Shown: one piece after another, positions 26,127-34,453 of the stretch | How positions within the stretch are numbered: position 1 is the first letter of the stretch | Layout: each line of letters starts with the position of its first letter | NCBI GenBank assembly: GCA_002340095.1 | Contig: DDKS01000001.1 | Span: 1-37,411, forward strand | Length of the DNA: 37,411 nucleotides | Origin: Betaproteobacteria bacterium UBA2592 | GTDB lineage: Bacteria > Pseudomonadota > Gammaproteobacteria > Burkholderiales > Rhodocyclaceae | Direction of reading: 5' to 3' | Notes under the pieces: model-generated | Databases searched by the model: none | Seen by the model: only the letters and a program-made list of their open reading frames with translations | Told to the model about the DNA's origin: nothing | Program-made: the position numbers and the translations under genes

Positions 26127-26687
26127 TCAGGCAGGCTTCTTCTTGGCGGCAGCGGCGGTGGCGCCAACGGCCTTGACGGTGGCGTTGGTGGCGGCGGCCA
26201 CGTTGGCTTCAGCGATTTCGGAAACCTGCTTGGCAGCCTTGTTCATGCTGTCAAAGGCAGAGTTGGCAGCGGCGATGGCGGACTTGACGGCAGCCACGGC
26301 CACGTCGGAACCGGCGGGAGAAGACTTGGTGGCCTGGTCCAGCAGGCTGGAAACCTGCTTCTGGAAATCGGCGAACTGGGCTTCGACGATCTTGGCCAGC
26401 TCTTCCTTGGTCTGGGCATTGATCTCGTAGACGCTGCGGGTGTAGGCCACGGCTTTTTCCACATTGGACTGAGCCAGGGATGCCTGCAGGGAGATGGCTT
26501 CCTGCACGTCCTTGGCGCCGAGGATGGCCTTGGTGTTGGCGACGGAGTCTTCCAGCACGGAACGGGCGGTGTTCAGGTTCAGGGCGGCGATGCGTTCGGC
26601 GGAGGACAGGGCGGTGTTGGCCAGGGACAGCAGGGAATCAACGGCGGCCTTGTTGGCGGCGGCGAATTGTTCGGGAGTGGTGATCAT
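26127..26687 (-). CDS. Phasin (phasin_2 family)
   Basis: PHA granule surface protein of 186 residues. It begins MITTPEQFAAANKAAVDSLLSLAN and continues ERIAALNLNTARSVLEDS, the standard phasin_2 opening. The middle (YTRSVYEINAQTKEELAKIVE) is amphipathic, and the tail is Ala/Lys-rich (AAAAKKKPA). It is related to, but clearly different from, the neighbouring phasin. AAGGAG lies 8 nt before the ATG at 26687. A near-consensus promoter with two flanking palindromes suggests it is the main, PhaR-controlled phasin. No PHA synthase gene lies in the window. Confidence 0.92.
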   Translation of the reverse strand: MITTPEQFAAANKAAVDSLLSLANTALSSAERIAALNLNTARSVLEDSVANTKAILGAKDVQEAISLQASLAQSNVEKAVAYTRSVYEINAQTKEELAKIVEAQFADFQKQVSSLLDQATKSSPAGSDVAVAAVKSAIAAANSAFDSMNKAAKQVSEIAEANVAAATNATVKAVGATAAAAKKKPA

Positions 26688-26728
26688 GGTGAAGCTCCTT
26701 TAGTCATGTGGAACACAGGTGCAACGCG

Positions 26729-26745
26729 ATGTTGCGCTGCAACAT
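26729..26745. promoter_or_regulatory. Candidate PhaR operator, downstream copy
   Basis: ATGTTGC GCT GCAACAT, a perfect inverted repeat with a TGC-N3-GCA core, covers the expected transcription start of the phasin gene. A further half-site, GTGCAACGC, lies at 26719-26727. The assignment to PhaR is inference from the target gene and motif style. Confidence 0.55.
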
Positions 26746-26752
26746 GGATTCC

Positions 26753-26780
26753 ATTATAGGAGCGGGAAAGCGGATGTCAA
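26753..26780 (-). promoter_or_regulatory. Strong sigma-70 promoter of the phasin gene
   Basis: Minus strand: perfect TTGACA (26780-26775), a 16-base spacer and perfect TATAAT (26758-26753). Transcription should start near 26746, giving a leader of about 60 nt. It is the best promoter match in the window. Confidence 0.9.
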
Positions 26781-26784
26781 CCAC

Positions 26785-26803
26785 TTTTGTGCGTTGCACA
26801 AAA
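26785..26803. promoter_or_regulatory. Candidate PhaR operator, upstream copy
   Basis: TTTTGTGC GTT GCACAAAA, a perfect 8+8 inverted repeat with a TGC-N3-GCA core, lies 4 bp upstream of the -35. With the copy over the start site it brackets the promoter. Confidence 0.6.
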
Positions 26804-26855
26804 ATAAATTCCGCTTTCGCGACAAGGCCTTGTAAGCCTGCTGTAAGCTTTTGGC

Positions 26856-27458
26856 TTATTCCCGGGCGGGCAGCATAAGCCCATCGGCGGTTCTGAGCTG
26901 GATGCCGGCGGGACGCTGGGTGGCGGTGGCTGGCGGGGCGTTCTTGTTCTTGGGCTGGATGATGGCGCGCACGCGGCTCGGTTTCTTCAGGGAGCTTTCT
27001 CCGGCCGAGGCCAGGTAGCGTTCGGAAATGGCGTCGTACCAGATGTATTCACCCTTGAGCTGGTCTTCACCGCTCTTGACCCAGGCCCGGTGGAACAGCT
27101 CGGCCACTTCGGTGCGGGTGTCGTATTCGATACGCTCGGCCTCGCCTTCGATCCAATCCTCGCTGGCCTCCCGCTTTTGCCTGAAGCGGGCCAGTCCGCC
27201 CGGGCCGCCGAAGGCCGTGCCGCGCTGGAAGCCGTACGGGTCCTCGGTGACGACGATCTTGTCGGACTGGATCATCAGTGTGCCCTGGGTGAGGATCACG
27301 TTGCCCTCGAGAATCTGTACCCGCTTGATATCGTCGATGGTGACCTTGTCGGCTTCGAGGGTGATGGGCTTTTCCCGGTCGGCGCGTTCGGCCTGGGCCA
27401 CGCCGGCACCGAGGCTCAGGCCAAGCAGGAGGAGGAGGGCGGGGAGGCGGTTTGTCAT
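26856..27458 (-). CDS. lptA: Lipopolysaccharide transport periplasmic protein LptA
   Basis: Periplasmic bridge protein that carries LPS from LptC to LptD/E. It has 200 residues with a signal peptide (MTNRLPALLLLLGLSLGAG, cleavage after AQA). The OstA/LptA beta-jellyroll core is visible in PITLEADKVTIDD, VQILEGNVILTQGTLMIQSDKIVV and EYIWYDAISERYLA. Its ATG overlaps the lptC stop by 4 bp. In E. coli and many betaproteobacteria lptB and rpoN follow; here the phasin genes with their own promoter come next. Confidence 0.95.
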   Translation of the reverse strand: MTNRLPALLLLLGLSLGAGVAQAERADREKPITLEADKVTIDDIKRVQILEGNVILTQGTLMIQSDKIVVTEDPYGFQRGTAFGGPGGLARFRQKREASEDWIEGEAERIEYDTRTEVAELFHRAWVKSGEDQLKGEYIWYDAISERYLASAGESSLKKPSRVRAIIQPKNKNAPPATATQRPAGIQLRTADGLMLPARE

Positions 27459-28051
27459 GGGGCTGTCTCTTGAGACGGTGCAGGCTTCCGGAAGTATTCG
27501 CCGGTGACCTGGGATTGCAGGCTGAAAGTGCCCTGGTTGTTGTCCACCTGGACGCCGACGCCGCGCATCCAGCTTTCACCCTGGGTGATGTGTACCGGAT
27601 GCTGGTTGTAGGCCTTGCCGTCTTCGGGCAGAACGGTGAGTTCGGGGGTGCGGGCCACCAGTTCGGCCCGGTCGGCGAAAGCGGCCCGGGTGACGACCAC
27701 GTTTTCCTGCACCAGCACGTGTTTGCCCTGCTGGGTGACGATGGCCTGGCGTCCGGTCAGGACGACCTCGGGGCTATCGGGACGGTAGCTGATGAGACGC
27801 GGCGAGTGCACCAGGCTGCTTTCGTCATCCGGGTAGTGCTCCATGCGCTCGGCTGTGAGCTTGTACTTGGGGGTGCCGTCGGGGCCGTAGCGGTACACCA
27901 CCAGGCGGTTCACCAGGGTGTCCGGATCGTGGCGGGTCTTGCCGTCGTTTCGTATCAGCGGCACTTCGGAGATTTGCTCGAGCCAGAAGGACAGCCCGGC
28001 CAGGGTGACCAGGACCACGAAGGGGAAGGCATTGCCGAGGCTGAACTTCAC
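27455..28051 (-). CDS. lptC: LPS export protein LptC
   Basis: Bitopic inner-membrane protein of 198 residues that passes LPS from the LptBFG transporter to LptA. One N-terminal membrane helix (AFPFVVLVTLAGLSFWL) precedes a periplasmic jellyroll with RLVVYRYGPDGTPKYKLTAE, YPDDESSLVHSPRL and GVGVQVDNNQGTF. The start is the GTG at 28051, overlapping the kdsC stop as GTGA; the longer frame to 28225 runs into kdsC and is not coding. It overlaps lptA by 4 bp at its end. Confidence 0.93.
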   Translation of the reverse strand: MKFSLGNAFPFVVLVTLAGLSFWLEQISEVPLIRNDGKTRHDPDTLVNRLVVYRYGPDGTPKYKLTAERMEHYPDDESSLVHSPRLISYRPDSPEVVLTGRQAIVTQQGKHVLVQENVVVTRAAFADRAELVARTPELTVLPEDGKAYNQHPVHITQGESWMRGVGVQVDNNQGTFSLQSQVTGEYFRKPAPSQETAP

Positions 28052-28590
28052 GCGGGGAGGGCGCCGGGCGCCTGCAGATAGGGGGCCATCGCCTGATCCC
28101 AGCGGCCCTGGGCGGCGAGAATGAATTCGCAGGCTGCGCGCACCGCGCCGGCGCCCCCCTGTTCCCGGGTGACGAGGCTGGCCCGGCTGCGTACCGCCTC
28201 GTGGGCGTTGGCGGGGGCGGCGCAAAAGCCGCAGGCCAGCATGACGGGCAGGTCCACCACGTCATCGCCCATGTAGCCGGCCTCGTCCCAGCTCATTCCC
28301 AGGGTTGTCAGCAAGCGGCCCAGGCATTCGCGCTTGTCCTCCACGCCCTGGAACAGGTGTGCAATGCCCAGGTTCGTGGCCCGGGCGGTGACGGCGCCCG
28401 AGGTGCGGCCGGTGATGATGGCCAGCTCGATACCGGCTTTTTGCAGCATTTTCAGGCCATGGCCGTCCAGGGTGTTGAAGGCCTTGAATTCCTTGCCTTC
28501 CTCGGTGAAGTAAAGGCGCCCGTCGGTCATGACGCCATCGATGTCGAAGGCCATGAGCTTGAGCCGTGCGGCTCGATTCTTTGCATCCAT
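28048..28590 (-). CDS. kdsC: 3-deoxy-D-manno-octulosonate 8-phosphate phosphatase
   Basis: HAD-family phosphatase that removes phosphate from Kdo-8-phosphate in the synthesis of the LPS inner core. It has 180 residues, with no cap domain, as expected for KdsC. The catalytic Asp16 and Asp18 lie in MAFDIDGVMTDG, the second motif is IITGRTSGAV, and the magnesium-binding GDDVVDLPVM is present. It is the first gene of the kdsC-lptC-lptA unit. The kdsD (arabinose-5-phosphate isomerase) gene that usually precedes it is absent here. Confidence 0.96.
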   Translation of the reverse strand: MDAKNRAARLKLMAFDIDGVMTDGRLYFTEEGKEFKAFNTLDGHGLKMLQKAGIELAIITGRTSGAVTARATNLGIAHLFQGVEDKRECLGRLLTTLGMSWDEAGYMGDDVVDLPVMLACGFCAAPANAHEAVRSRASLVTREQGGAGAVRAACEFILAAQGRWDQAMAPYLQAPGALPA

Positions 28591-28713
28591 CGGCTTGCCT
28601 GGGTGGTTGGAGTCCGGGAAATTGGATGGGTCGCAATGTAAGTTCGCAGCCCGGGACTTCAGCGTTTATGATTGCAGCGGATTATAACAACATCACCCCA
28701 TGCCCCACCTAAC

Positions 28714-30669
28714 ATGAACACCCTGCAACTGACCCTGGTGCTGCTGGGTGCTTCCGTGCTGGCGGTGCTCCTGTTCCGGCGCCTCAACCTGCCACCGGTG
28801 CTCGGTTATCTGATGGTGGGCAGCCTCATCGGACCCCATGCCTTCAACCTCATGAAGGATGTTTCTGGGGCCCAGCACCTGGCCGAGTTCGGCGTGGTCT
28901 TCCTGATGTTCTCCATCGGCCTGGAGTTTTCCCTGGCCAAGCTCTACACCATGAAGCGCATCGTCTTCGGGCTCGGGCTTGCCCAGGTGGCGCTGACCAT
29001 GGGGGTGGTGACCGGGATCACGCTGCTCATTGGCTATTCCTGGCAACTCGGTCTGGTCCTGGGTGGGGTGCTGGCCATGTCGTCCACGGCGGTGCTCTCC
29101 AAGCTGCTGGCCGAACGCATGGAGCTGGATGCGCCTCATGGCCGTGAGGTGATCGGCGTGCTGCTGTTCCAGGATCTGGCCGTGGTGCCCCTGCTGATCC
29201 TGCTGCCCTCCCTCTCCAAGCCCCCCGAGCAGATGGCCATGCTGATGGGGGTCGCCCTGGTCAAGGCCGTGCTGGTCTTGTCCCTGATCCTGTTTTTTGG
29301 CCAGCGCCTGATGCGGCGCTGGTTTCATCTGGTCGCCCGGGCACGTTCTTCCGAGATCTTTGTCCTCAACGTGCTGCTCATCACCCTGGGGCTTGCCTAT
29401 GTGACCGAACTGGTGGGACTGTCACTCGCCCTGGGGGCCTTCGTGGCCGGCATGCTGATTGCCGAAACCGAATACAAGCTGCAGGTGGAGGAGGACATCA
29501 AGCCCTTCCGGGATGTACTCATGGGCCTCTTTTTCGTCACCATCGGCATGAAGCTGGACATGCCCATCCTGCTCAAGAACTGGGGGGCCGTGCTGTTGGT
29601 CCTGCTTGCCCTGCTGGTGGTCAAGGCCCTGGTGGTGGGCCTGGTGGCCCGACGCATGGGCGCATCTCCAGGTAATGCCATCCGTTCCGCCCTGTGGCTT
29701 TGCGCGGGTGGCGAATTCGGCTTCGTGCTGCTTGGGGAGGCCGGGCGCATTCCCCGCCAGGTGGAGCAGGTGGTCCTTTCCGCCCTGGTGCTGTCGATGC
29801 TGGTGGCGCCCTTCATCGTGCATTATTGCGAGCGGGTGGTGACCCGCTTCGTGGGCAGTGAGTGGCTGCTCAAGTCCATGCAGCTGACCCAGCTGGCAGC
29901 CCGCAGCATGGGCACCGAGAAGCACGCCATCATCTGCGGTTTCGGCCGCAGCGGCCAGTTCCTGGCCCGTTTCCTGGCCCAGGAGGGGGTGGCCTATGTG
30001 GCCCTGGACCTGGATCCGGAGCGGGTGCGGGAGGCGGCCGCGGCCGGGGAGACGGTGATCTTCGCCGACGCCGCCCGGCGGGAAACCCTGCTGGCAGCCG
30101 GTCTGCAGCGGGCCAGCGTGGTGATCGTGGCAGTGGATGATCCCCATGGGGCCGAGAAGATCCTCCACCATGTGCGTGCCTACCGTCCCGACTTGCCCGT
30201 GGTGGTGCGCACCCGGGACGAGCGGGATTTCGAACGGCTGTCCCGGGAGGGGGCCACGGAGGTGGTGCCCGAATCCCTGGAGGCGAGCCTGATGCTGGCG
30301 TCCCATGCCCTGGTGCTGCTGGGGGTGCCGCTGAACCGGGTGCTGCGTCGCATGCAGGAGACCCGCAGCGCCCGCTACCAGTTGTTGCGTGGCTTTTTCC
30401 GGGGCGGGAGTGACCGGGACGAGGACGGGGAACAACCCCGCCTGCGCTCCGTGTGGATCGCCCCGGGGGCGCGCAGCATCGGCGCCACCCTGGAGTCCCT
30501 GGCCCTGGACGAACTGGGGTGTGAGGTGAGCGCCATCCGGCGGCACGGCATCAAGGCGGTGGAACCCAGCGGCGAAACGCGGGTGAAGGCGGGGGACGTG
30601 GTGGTGCTCCTCGGCCTGAACGCGGCGCTGGCGGCGGCCGAGGAGCGCTTGTTGCGGGGTACTCAGTAG
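28714..30669 (+). CDS. CPA2-family K+/H+ antiporter, KefB/KefC-like
   Basis: Inner-membrane monovalent cation:proton antiporter of 651 residues. Residues 1-380 form the Na+/H+ exchanger domain of about 12-13 helices (LGYLMVGSLIGPH, LLFQDLAVVPLLIL, LALGAFVAGMLIAETEY). A cytosolic RCK domain follows from residue 403 (HAIICGFGRSGQFLARFL), then a TrkA-C-type domain at the end (VWIAPGARSIGATLESL ... VVVLLG). Glutathione gating, as in KefC, is possible but not proven. ATG 28714 (MNTLQLTL) begins the first helix; there is no clear ribosome site. It diverges from kdsC and its stop overlaps the convergent prepilin gene by 7 bp. Confidence 0.92.
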   Translation: MNTLQLTLVLLGASVLAVLLFRRLNLPPVLGYLMVGSLIGPHAFNLMKDVSGAQHLAEFGVVFLMFSIGLEFSLAKLYTMKRIVFGLGLAQVALTMGVVTGITLLIGYSWQLGLVLGGVLAMSSTAVLSKLLAERMELDAPHGREVIGVLLFQDLAVVPLLILLPSLSKPPEQMAMLMGVALVKAVLVLSLILFFGQRLMRRWFHLVARARSSEIFVLNVLLITLGLAYVTELVGLSLALGAFVAGMLIAETEYKLQVEEDIKPFRDVLMGLFFVTIGMKLDMPILLKNWGAVLLVLLALLVVKALVVGLVARRMGASPGNAIRSALWLCAGGEFGFVLLGEAGRIPRQVEQVVLSALVLSMLVAPFIVHYCERVVTRFVGSEWLLKSMQLTQLAARSMGTEKHAIICGFGRSGQFLARFLAQEGVAYVALDLDPERVREAAAAGETVIFADAARRETLLAAGLQRASVVIVAVDDPHGAEKILHHVRAYRPDLPVVVRTRDERDFERLSREGATEVVPESLEASLMLASHALVLLGVPLNRVLRRMQETRSARYQLLRGFFRGGSDRDEDGEQPRLRSVWIAPGARSIGATLESLALDELGCEVSAIRRHGIKAVEPSGETRVKAGDVVVLLGLNAALAAAEERLLRGTQ

Positions 30670-31334
30670 GTCATGCAGACCGTGTAGCGGGTGCCGTCCA
30701 CGTAGGTGTCGGTGGCGGCGGCGCCTTTGGTGCCGTCGGCCTGAGTCGCGCCTCCGGCGTGGGCGATGGCGTGGACCGAACCGGTTCCCGGTTTGCCGTC
30801 ATCCAGGGTCAGGTCGAGCTGCTGGGCGAACTTGCCGTCGATGGCATCGGAGCAGGCGTAGAAGGTCCCGCCGGTCATGCTGGTCAGGGGCTTCTCGCCG
30901 CTGACGCCGAATTTGCCGCCTTCGGAGTTGGTGGGCAGGGCGGCGGTGGCGGCCGCCTCGCTGGAAAAGTCCGTGGAGCCGCTGGCCAGATTGGCGCGCC
31001 GCAGGTGCTCCCAGAGCAGTACCGATTCGTTGGCGGAGGTGGGGGCCGTGGCGTCCCAGCGTCCGTTGATGACGCCATTGCCGTTGCCGTCATGGCCGGC
31101 GGCCAGGGTCCAGCGGGCCACCGCGGTGTTGTCGTCGCCGGGCAGTTTCTTGAACTTGTCCTGGTAGCCGTAGATCATCACCTGGACATTGCGGAAGTCA
31201 TTGGCCATGTTCTTCACCTTGGCGCTGTTGATCAGTTCCTGGCCCTTCAGCACACCGCCGAGCAAAAGGCCGATAATGACCAGCACGATGGCGATTTCCA
31301 CCAGGGTGAAGCCGGATTGGTTGCGGGTTTTCAT
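30663..31334 (-). CDS. Type IV pilin/pseudopilin-like protein
   Basis: Prepilin of 223 residues. A short positively charged leader (MKTRNQSG) is followed by FTLVEIAIVLVIIGLLLGG, with Phe+1 and Glu+5, so prepilin peptidase should cleave after Gly8. The globular head has the beginning GQELINSAKVKNMANDFRNVQ typical of class-II-secretion-like pilins, a Gly/Asn-rich loop (DGNGNGVINGRWD) and two cysteines (FYACSDA and the C-terminal CMTY). ATG 31334 has GGAG about 9 bases upstream. It diverges from the histidine kinase gene. Whether it is a major pilin or a secretion pseudopilin is open. Confidence 0.87.
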   Translation of the reverse strand: MKTRNQSGFTLVEIAIVLVIIGLLLGGVLKGQELINSAKVKNMANDFRNVQVMIYGYQDKFKKLPGDDNTAVARWTLAAGHDGNGNGVINGRWDATAPTSANESVLLWEHLRRANLASGSTDFSSEAAATAALPTNSEGGKFGVSGEKPLTSMTGGTFYACSDAIDGKFAQQLDLTLDDGKPGTGSVHAIAHAGGATQADGTKGAAATDTYVDGTRYTVCMTY

Positions 31335-31456
31335 GATGGGCTCCTGTACAAGGCATTTACGGCTGTTCCGATGCATGGATCATGCCTGAAAAAAACGGTG
31401 CCAGGCCCGGTTTTGGGCGGTTGGGGCGTCCATTTCTCGACAGGAGTGTGCAACGG

Positions 31457-33184
31457 ATGGACAGGGTAAGGCCAGGATTCCTGCTGGACTGGCTGCTGGC
31501 GCAGCCCAACCTGCTGCTGGCTGGGCATCTGGCCATCCTGCATGTGCTGACCTTCTGGCCGGGGGCTTCCCTCGAAGTCCGCCTGATCCTGTGGCCCGTG
31601 GCCATGGGCTTGTTCCTGCTCTGGCAGCCGGTGGTGTCCGGCGGGCAGCGCCTCGGTCCCGGGCAGACCCTGGTGCTGGTGGCCCTGGTCTGCCTCTGGG
31701 CCCTGTTCCTCAACCCCTGGATGCTGCTGCTCTGGTGCGCCACCCTGGCCGCCCTGATCGCCGGACGGGGGTTGCGGGTGGGCAGCCTGGGCCGGCGCCT
31801 GGCCCTGCTGCTGGCCTTTGCGGACCTGCTCTGCCTGATGATGTTAGGACTCGTGCCCCTGCTGCCCAGCGATCCGGCCCTGCTCGGCCTCCTGCCCCGG
31901 GATACCTTTGCCATGCTGCTGACACCGCTGCTGCTCTGCCTGCCCTGGCTGCCGGCGGAACGGGAGAAGCGGACCGGGGAGGTGGATTTCATCCACAGCC
32001 TGCTGATCTTTCTGCTCCTGGCGGTGTTCGTGCTGGGCAGCCTGGCGGTGACTTTCCTGCATGGCACCGCCTATGGCTGGGCCCTGTTCATTACCTCCCT
32101 CAGCCTGGGAGGCGGGCTCCTGCTGCTGGCCTGGGCCTGGAATCCCCGCGCGGGCTTTGCCGGCATGGGGGCGGCCTTTGCCCGCTATCTCCTGTCCCTG
32201 GGACTGCCCATGGAAGATTGGTTGCGGCGGCTGTGCGAGGAAAGCGAGGCCAGCCAGGACCCGGAGCAGTTCCTGCGTGCTGCCCTGGCGCGGCTGCTGG
32301 AGCTGCCCTGGATTCATGGCGTTGCCTGGCGCACGGCCGCAGGAGAGGGGCGTCTGGGCCAGGGCGGGGGTGGGGTGCATCGCTTCTCCGGGGCTGGGCT
32401 GCAGGTGGAACTGTATTTTCGCCAGACCCCGGCTCCGGCCCTCTGCTGGCATCTGGACTGGCTGCTGCGGCTGCTGCTGGCTTTCTACCAGGTCAAGTGC
32501 CAAGCGCATCAGCTGCAGGTGCTGGACCACGAGCGGGCGGTCCATGAAACGGGCGCCCGGGTGACTCACGATGTGAAGAACATCCTCCAGTCCCTGCAGA
32601 ACCTGTGTTTTGCCGCCGCCCACGCCCAGGATCCTGGCCGTCTCGGGGACATGATCCAGAAACAGTTACCTGTCCTGGCTGACCGGCTGCAGGGCACCCT
32701 GGGCCGGCTGCGGCGGCCGGAACTGCCGGAGGAGAAGCGGCAGATGGCGGTCCGGGCCTGGTGGCAGGCCCTGGTGCATCTGCACCGCCCCCGGGGCGTG
32801 TCCTTGGCCTGCGAGGCGGAAGTGGCGCAGGATGAGGACTGCCCCGGCAGCCTGCCTGCCGGGCTGTTCGACAGCGTGGCCGCCAACCTGCTCGAGAACG
32901 CCCATGCCAAGGCGCGCCGCGAGCCGGGGCTGACGATCCGGGTGCGGCTCTCGCGGCATGAGGGCGGCTGGGCCCTGCGGGTGGAGGATGACGGCAGCCC
33001 GCTGGATGCGGCGCTGGCACAGCGCCTTTTTCGGGAGCCGGTACGTTCCGAGGATGGGCTGGGCATCGGCCTCTACCACGGCGCCCGCCAGGCGGCCCTG
33101 GCCGGTTACCGGCTGGTGCTGGAGGTAAACGAGCCGGGCCGGGTGGTGTTTGCCCTGCTGCCCGGGGCGGCGGCGCCGGCCTGA
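31457..33184 (+). CDS. Membrane sensor histidine kinase
   Basis: Sensor kinase of 575 residues. The N-terminal 260 residues contain about seven or eight hydrophobic helices with no large periplasmic loop, so the signal is probably membrane-embedded or internal. A linker follows, then the phospho-acceptor His371 in VTHDVKNILQSLQNL, an N-box with Asn477 (NLLENAHAKAR), VEDDGSP (G1) and GLGIGLYHGARQA (G2). The kinase core therefore appears intact. The ATG at 31457 follows AGGAG with 10-nt spacing. No response regulator is next to it; it converges on the adenylate cyclase gene with stops 1 bp apart. The H-box resembles kinases that control exopolysaccharide or surface functions, a weak hint. Confidence 0.87.
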   Translation: MDRVRPGFLLDWLLAQPNLLLAGHLAILHVLTFWPGASLEVRLILWPVAMGLFLLWQPVVSGGQRLGPGQTLVLVALVCLWALFLNPWMLLLWCATLAALIAGRGLRVGSLGRRLALLLAFADLLCLMMLGLVPLLPSDPALLGLLPRDTFAMLLTPLLLCLPWLPAEREKRTGEVDFIHSLLIFLLLAVFVLGSLAVTFLHGTAYGWALFITSLSLGGGLLLLAWAWNPRAGFAGMGAAFARYLLSLGLPMEDWLRRLCEESEASQDPEQFLRAALARLLELPWIHGVAWRTAAGEGRLGQGGGGVHRFSGAGLQVELYFRQTPAPALCWHLDWLLRLLLAFYQVKCQAHQLQVLDHERAVHETGARVTHDVKNILQSLQNLCFAAAHAQDPGRLGDMIQKQLPVLADRLQGTLGRLRRPELPEEKRQMAVRAWWQALVHLHRPRGVSLACEAEVAQDEDCPGSLPAGLFDSVAANLLENAHAKARREPGLTIRVRLSRHEGGWALRVEDDGSPLDAALAQRLFREPVRSEDGLGIGLYHGARQAALAGYRLVLEVNEPGRVVFALLPGAAAPA

Positions 33185-33185
33185 T

Positions 33186-34451
33186 TCAGTCCAGGCCGCT
33201 GTCGAGGCGGTATACCGTGGTGTTGCCCTTGCCTTTCAGGTAGAGCACCTGGGGCTCGTGAAAGCGGAAATGGTCGCGCAGGCGGCGGTAGGTGGTCTCG
33301 TCCACCTGGATCATGCCCGGCACGCCTTCGGCGGTGATGCGGCTGGCGATGTTCACCGTGTCGCCCCAGAGGTCGTAGATGAATTTCTTCTTGCCCACCA
33401 CGCCCGCCACCACCGGGCCGGTGCCGATGCCGATGCGGATTTCCAGGTGGTGATCGTTCACCTCCCCGTCCCGGGCCAGCAGCTCCCGCATTTCCAGGGC
33501 CAGGCGCGCCATGGCCGTGGTGTAGTTCTCTTCCCCGGTGTTGAGCCCGCCGGCCACCATGTAGGCGTCGCCGATGGTCTTGATCTTCTCCAGGCCGTTC
33601 CGTTCCGCCAGTTCGTCGAAGGAGGAAAAGATGCGGTTGAGCATCGAGAACACCTGTTTCGGGGAAAGCCCTTCCGCCACATGGGTGAAATTCACGATGT
33701 CCACGAACATCACCGTCACATCGGCGAAGCCGTCGGCGATGGTCTGGTCCTCGTGTTTCAGGCGTTCGGCGACGGGGGCCGGCAGGATGTTGAGCAGCAG
33801 CCGCTCGGAACGGGCCTGTTCTTCCTGCAACCGGGCGTGGGCCTCTTCGAGCCGGGCCCGGGCCTTGAGCTTTTCCTGGGTCGAGTAGCGCAGCAGCAGG
33901 TAGGCGATGCTGGAGACGGCGGCAAAGTTCAGCGCGAAGAAGAACAGGCGGGTGTGCAGGGGAACTTCCAGGGGCGGCCGGGTATTGGCCAGGTAGATGT
34001 CGAAGCTGCCGGTCAGGCCGGTGAGGAACAGGAAGGCCACGAACCAGGCCAGGGATTCCCGGGGGCTGCAGATCAGCACCGCGCCGATGGGGGCGAGCAG
34101 ACCCCAGAGGCTGATGCCGCTGGCACTGATGAAATTGCCCATGCTCCATTGCAGGGCAAAGGGCGCAAAGAGCAGCAGGCCTAGCTGGGTGAAGCGGAAA
34201 AAGTCGAAATTGCGGGTTTTCAGGAACAGCAGCAGATTACCCACCAGCAGGAGCTGGAAGACGAGGGGGGGCGTGGCGGAAAAGCGGGGGCCGAGGGTCC
34301 AGTAGAGCAGCAGCCAGACCATCGTGGCCAGGGAAATCAGGCCGGTGGCGAAGATCAGCAGGGATTTCTGCAGCCGCAGGGTCTCGGAGTCACCGGGGGC
34401 GAGCCCCAGGTTTTCCAGGCGGGACGGCGCGGGCAGGGAGGCGGAGGGCAT
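33186..34451 (-). CDS. Membrane-bound class III adenylate cyclase
   Basis: Makes cyclic AMP from ATP. It has 421 residues, with about six N-terminal membrane helices (residues 30-185), a coiled coil (190-232) and a class III catalytic domain (245-420). Metal-binding Asp251 (MFVDIVNFT) and Asp295 (TIGDAYMVAGG) are present; Lys291 and Asp360 (YDLWGDTVN) are the adenine-selecting pair, and Asn367/Arg371 stabilise the transition state. All catalytic positions are filled, so adenylate rather than guanylate specificity is predicted. The ATG at 34451 lies 2 bases after the stop of the upstream prepilin-like gene, so it is probably co-transcribed with the pilin-like genes. Confidence 0.93.
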   Translation of the reverse strand: MPSASLPAPSRLENLGLAPGDSETLRLQKSLLIFATGLISLATMVWLLLYWTLGPRFSATPPLVFQLLLVGNLLLFLKTRNFDFFRFTQLGLLLFAPFALQWSMGNFISASGISLWGLLAPIGAVLICSPRESLAWFVAFLFLTGLTGSFDIYLANTRPPLEVPLHTRLFFFALNFAAVSSIAYLLLRYSTQEKLKARARLEEAHARLQEEQARSERLLLNILPAPVAERLKHEDQTIADGFADVTVMFVDIVNFTHVAEGLSPKQVFSMLNRIFSSFDELAERNGLEKIKTIGDAYMVAGGLNTGEENYTTAMARLALEMRELLARDGEVNDHHLEIRIGIGTGPVVAGVVGKKKFIYDLWGDTVNIASRITAEGVPGMIQVDETTYRRLRDHFRFHEPQVLYLKGKGNTTVYRLDSGLD

Positions 34452-34453
34452 GG

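Noticed and set aside
25500..26680. Ala-rich repeated codons in the phasin tails as a possible tandem repeat or array
   Set aside because: They are explained by low-complexity Ala/Lys tails of two coding genes; there is no regular repeat unit or spacer.
28681..28686. TATAAT on the minus strand upstream of kdsC as a promoter
   Set aside because: No acceptable -35 lies 16-18 bases upstream, so it is too weak to list as a feature.
31388..31404. TGGCAC on the minus strand upstream of the prepilin gene, as a sigma-54 promoter
   Set aside because: The -24 GG is present, but the -12 position is TT instead of GC at the required spacing.
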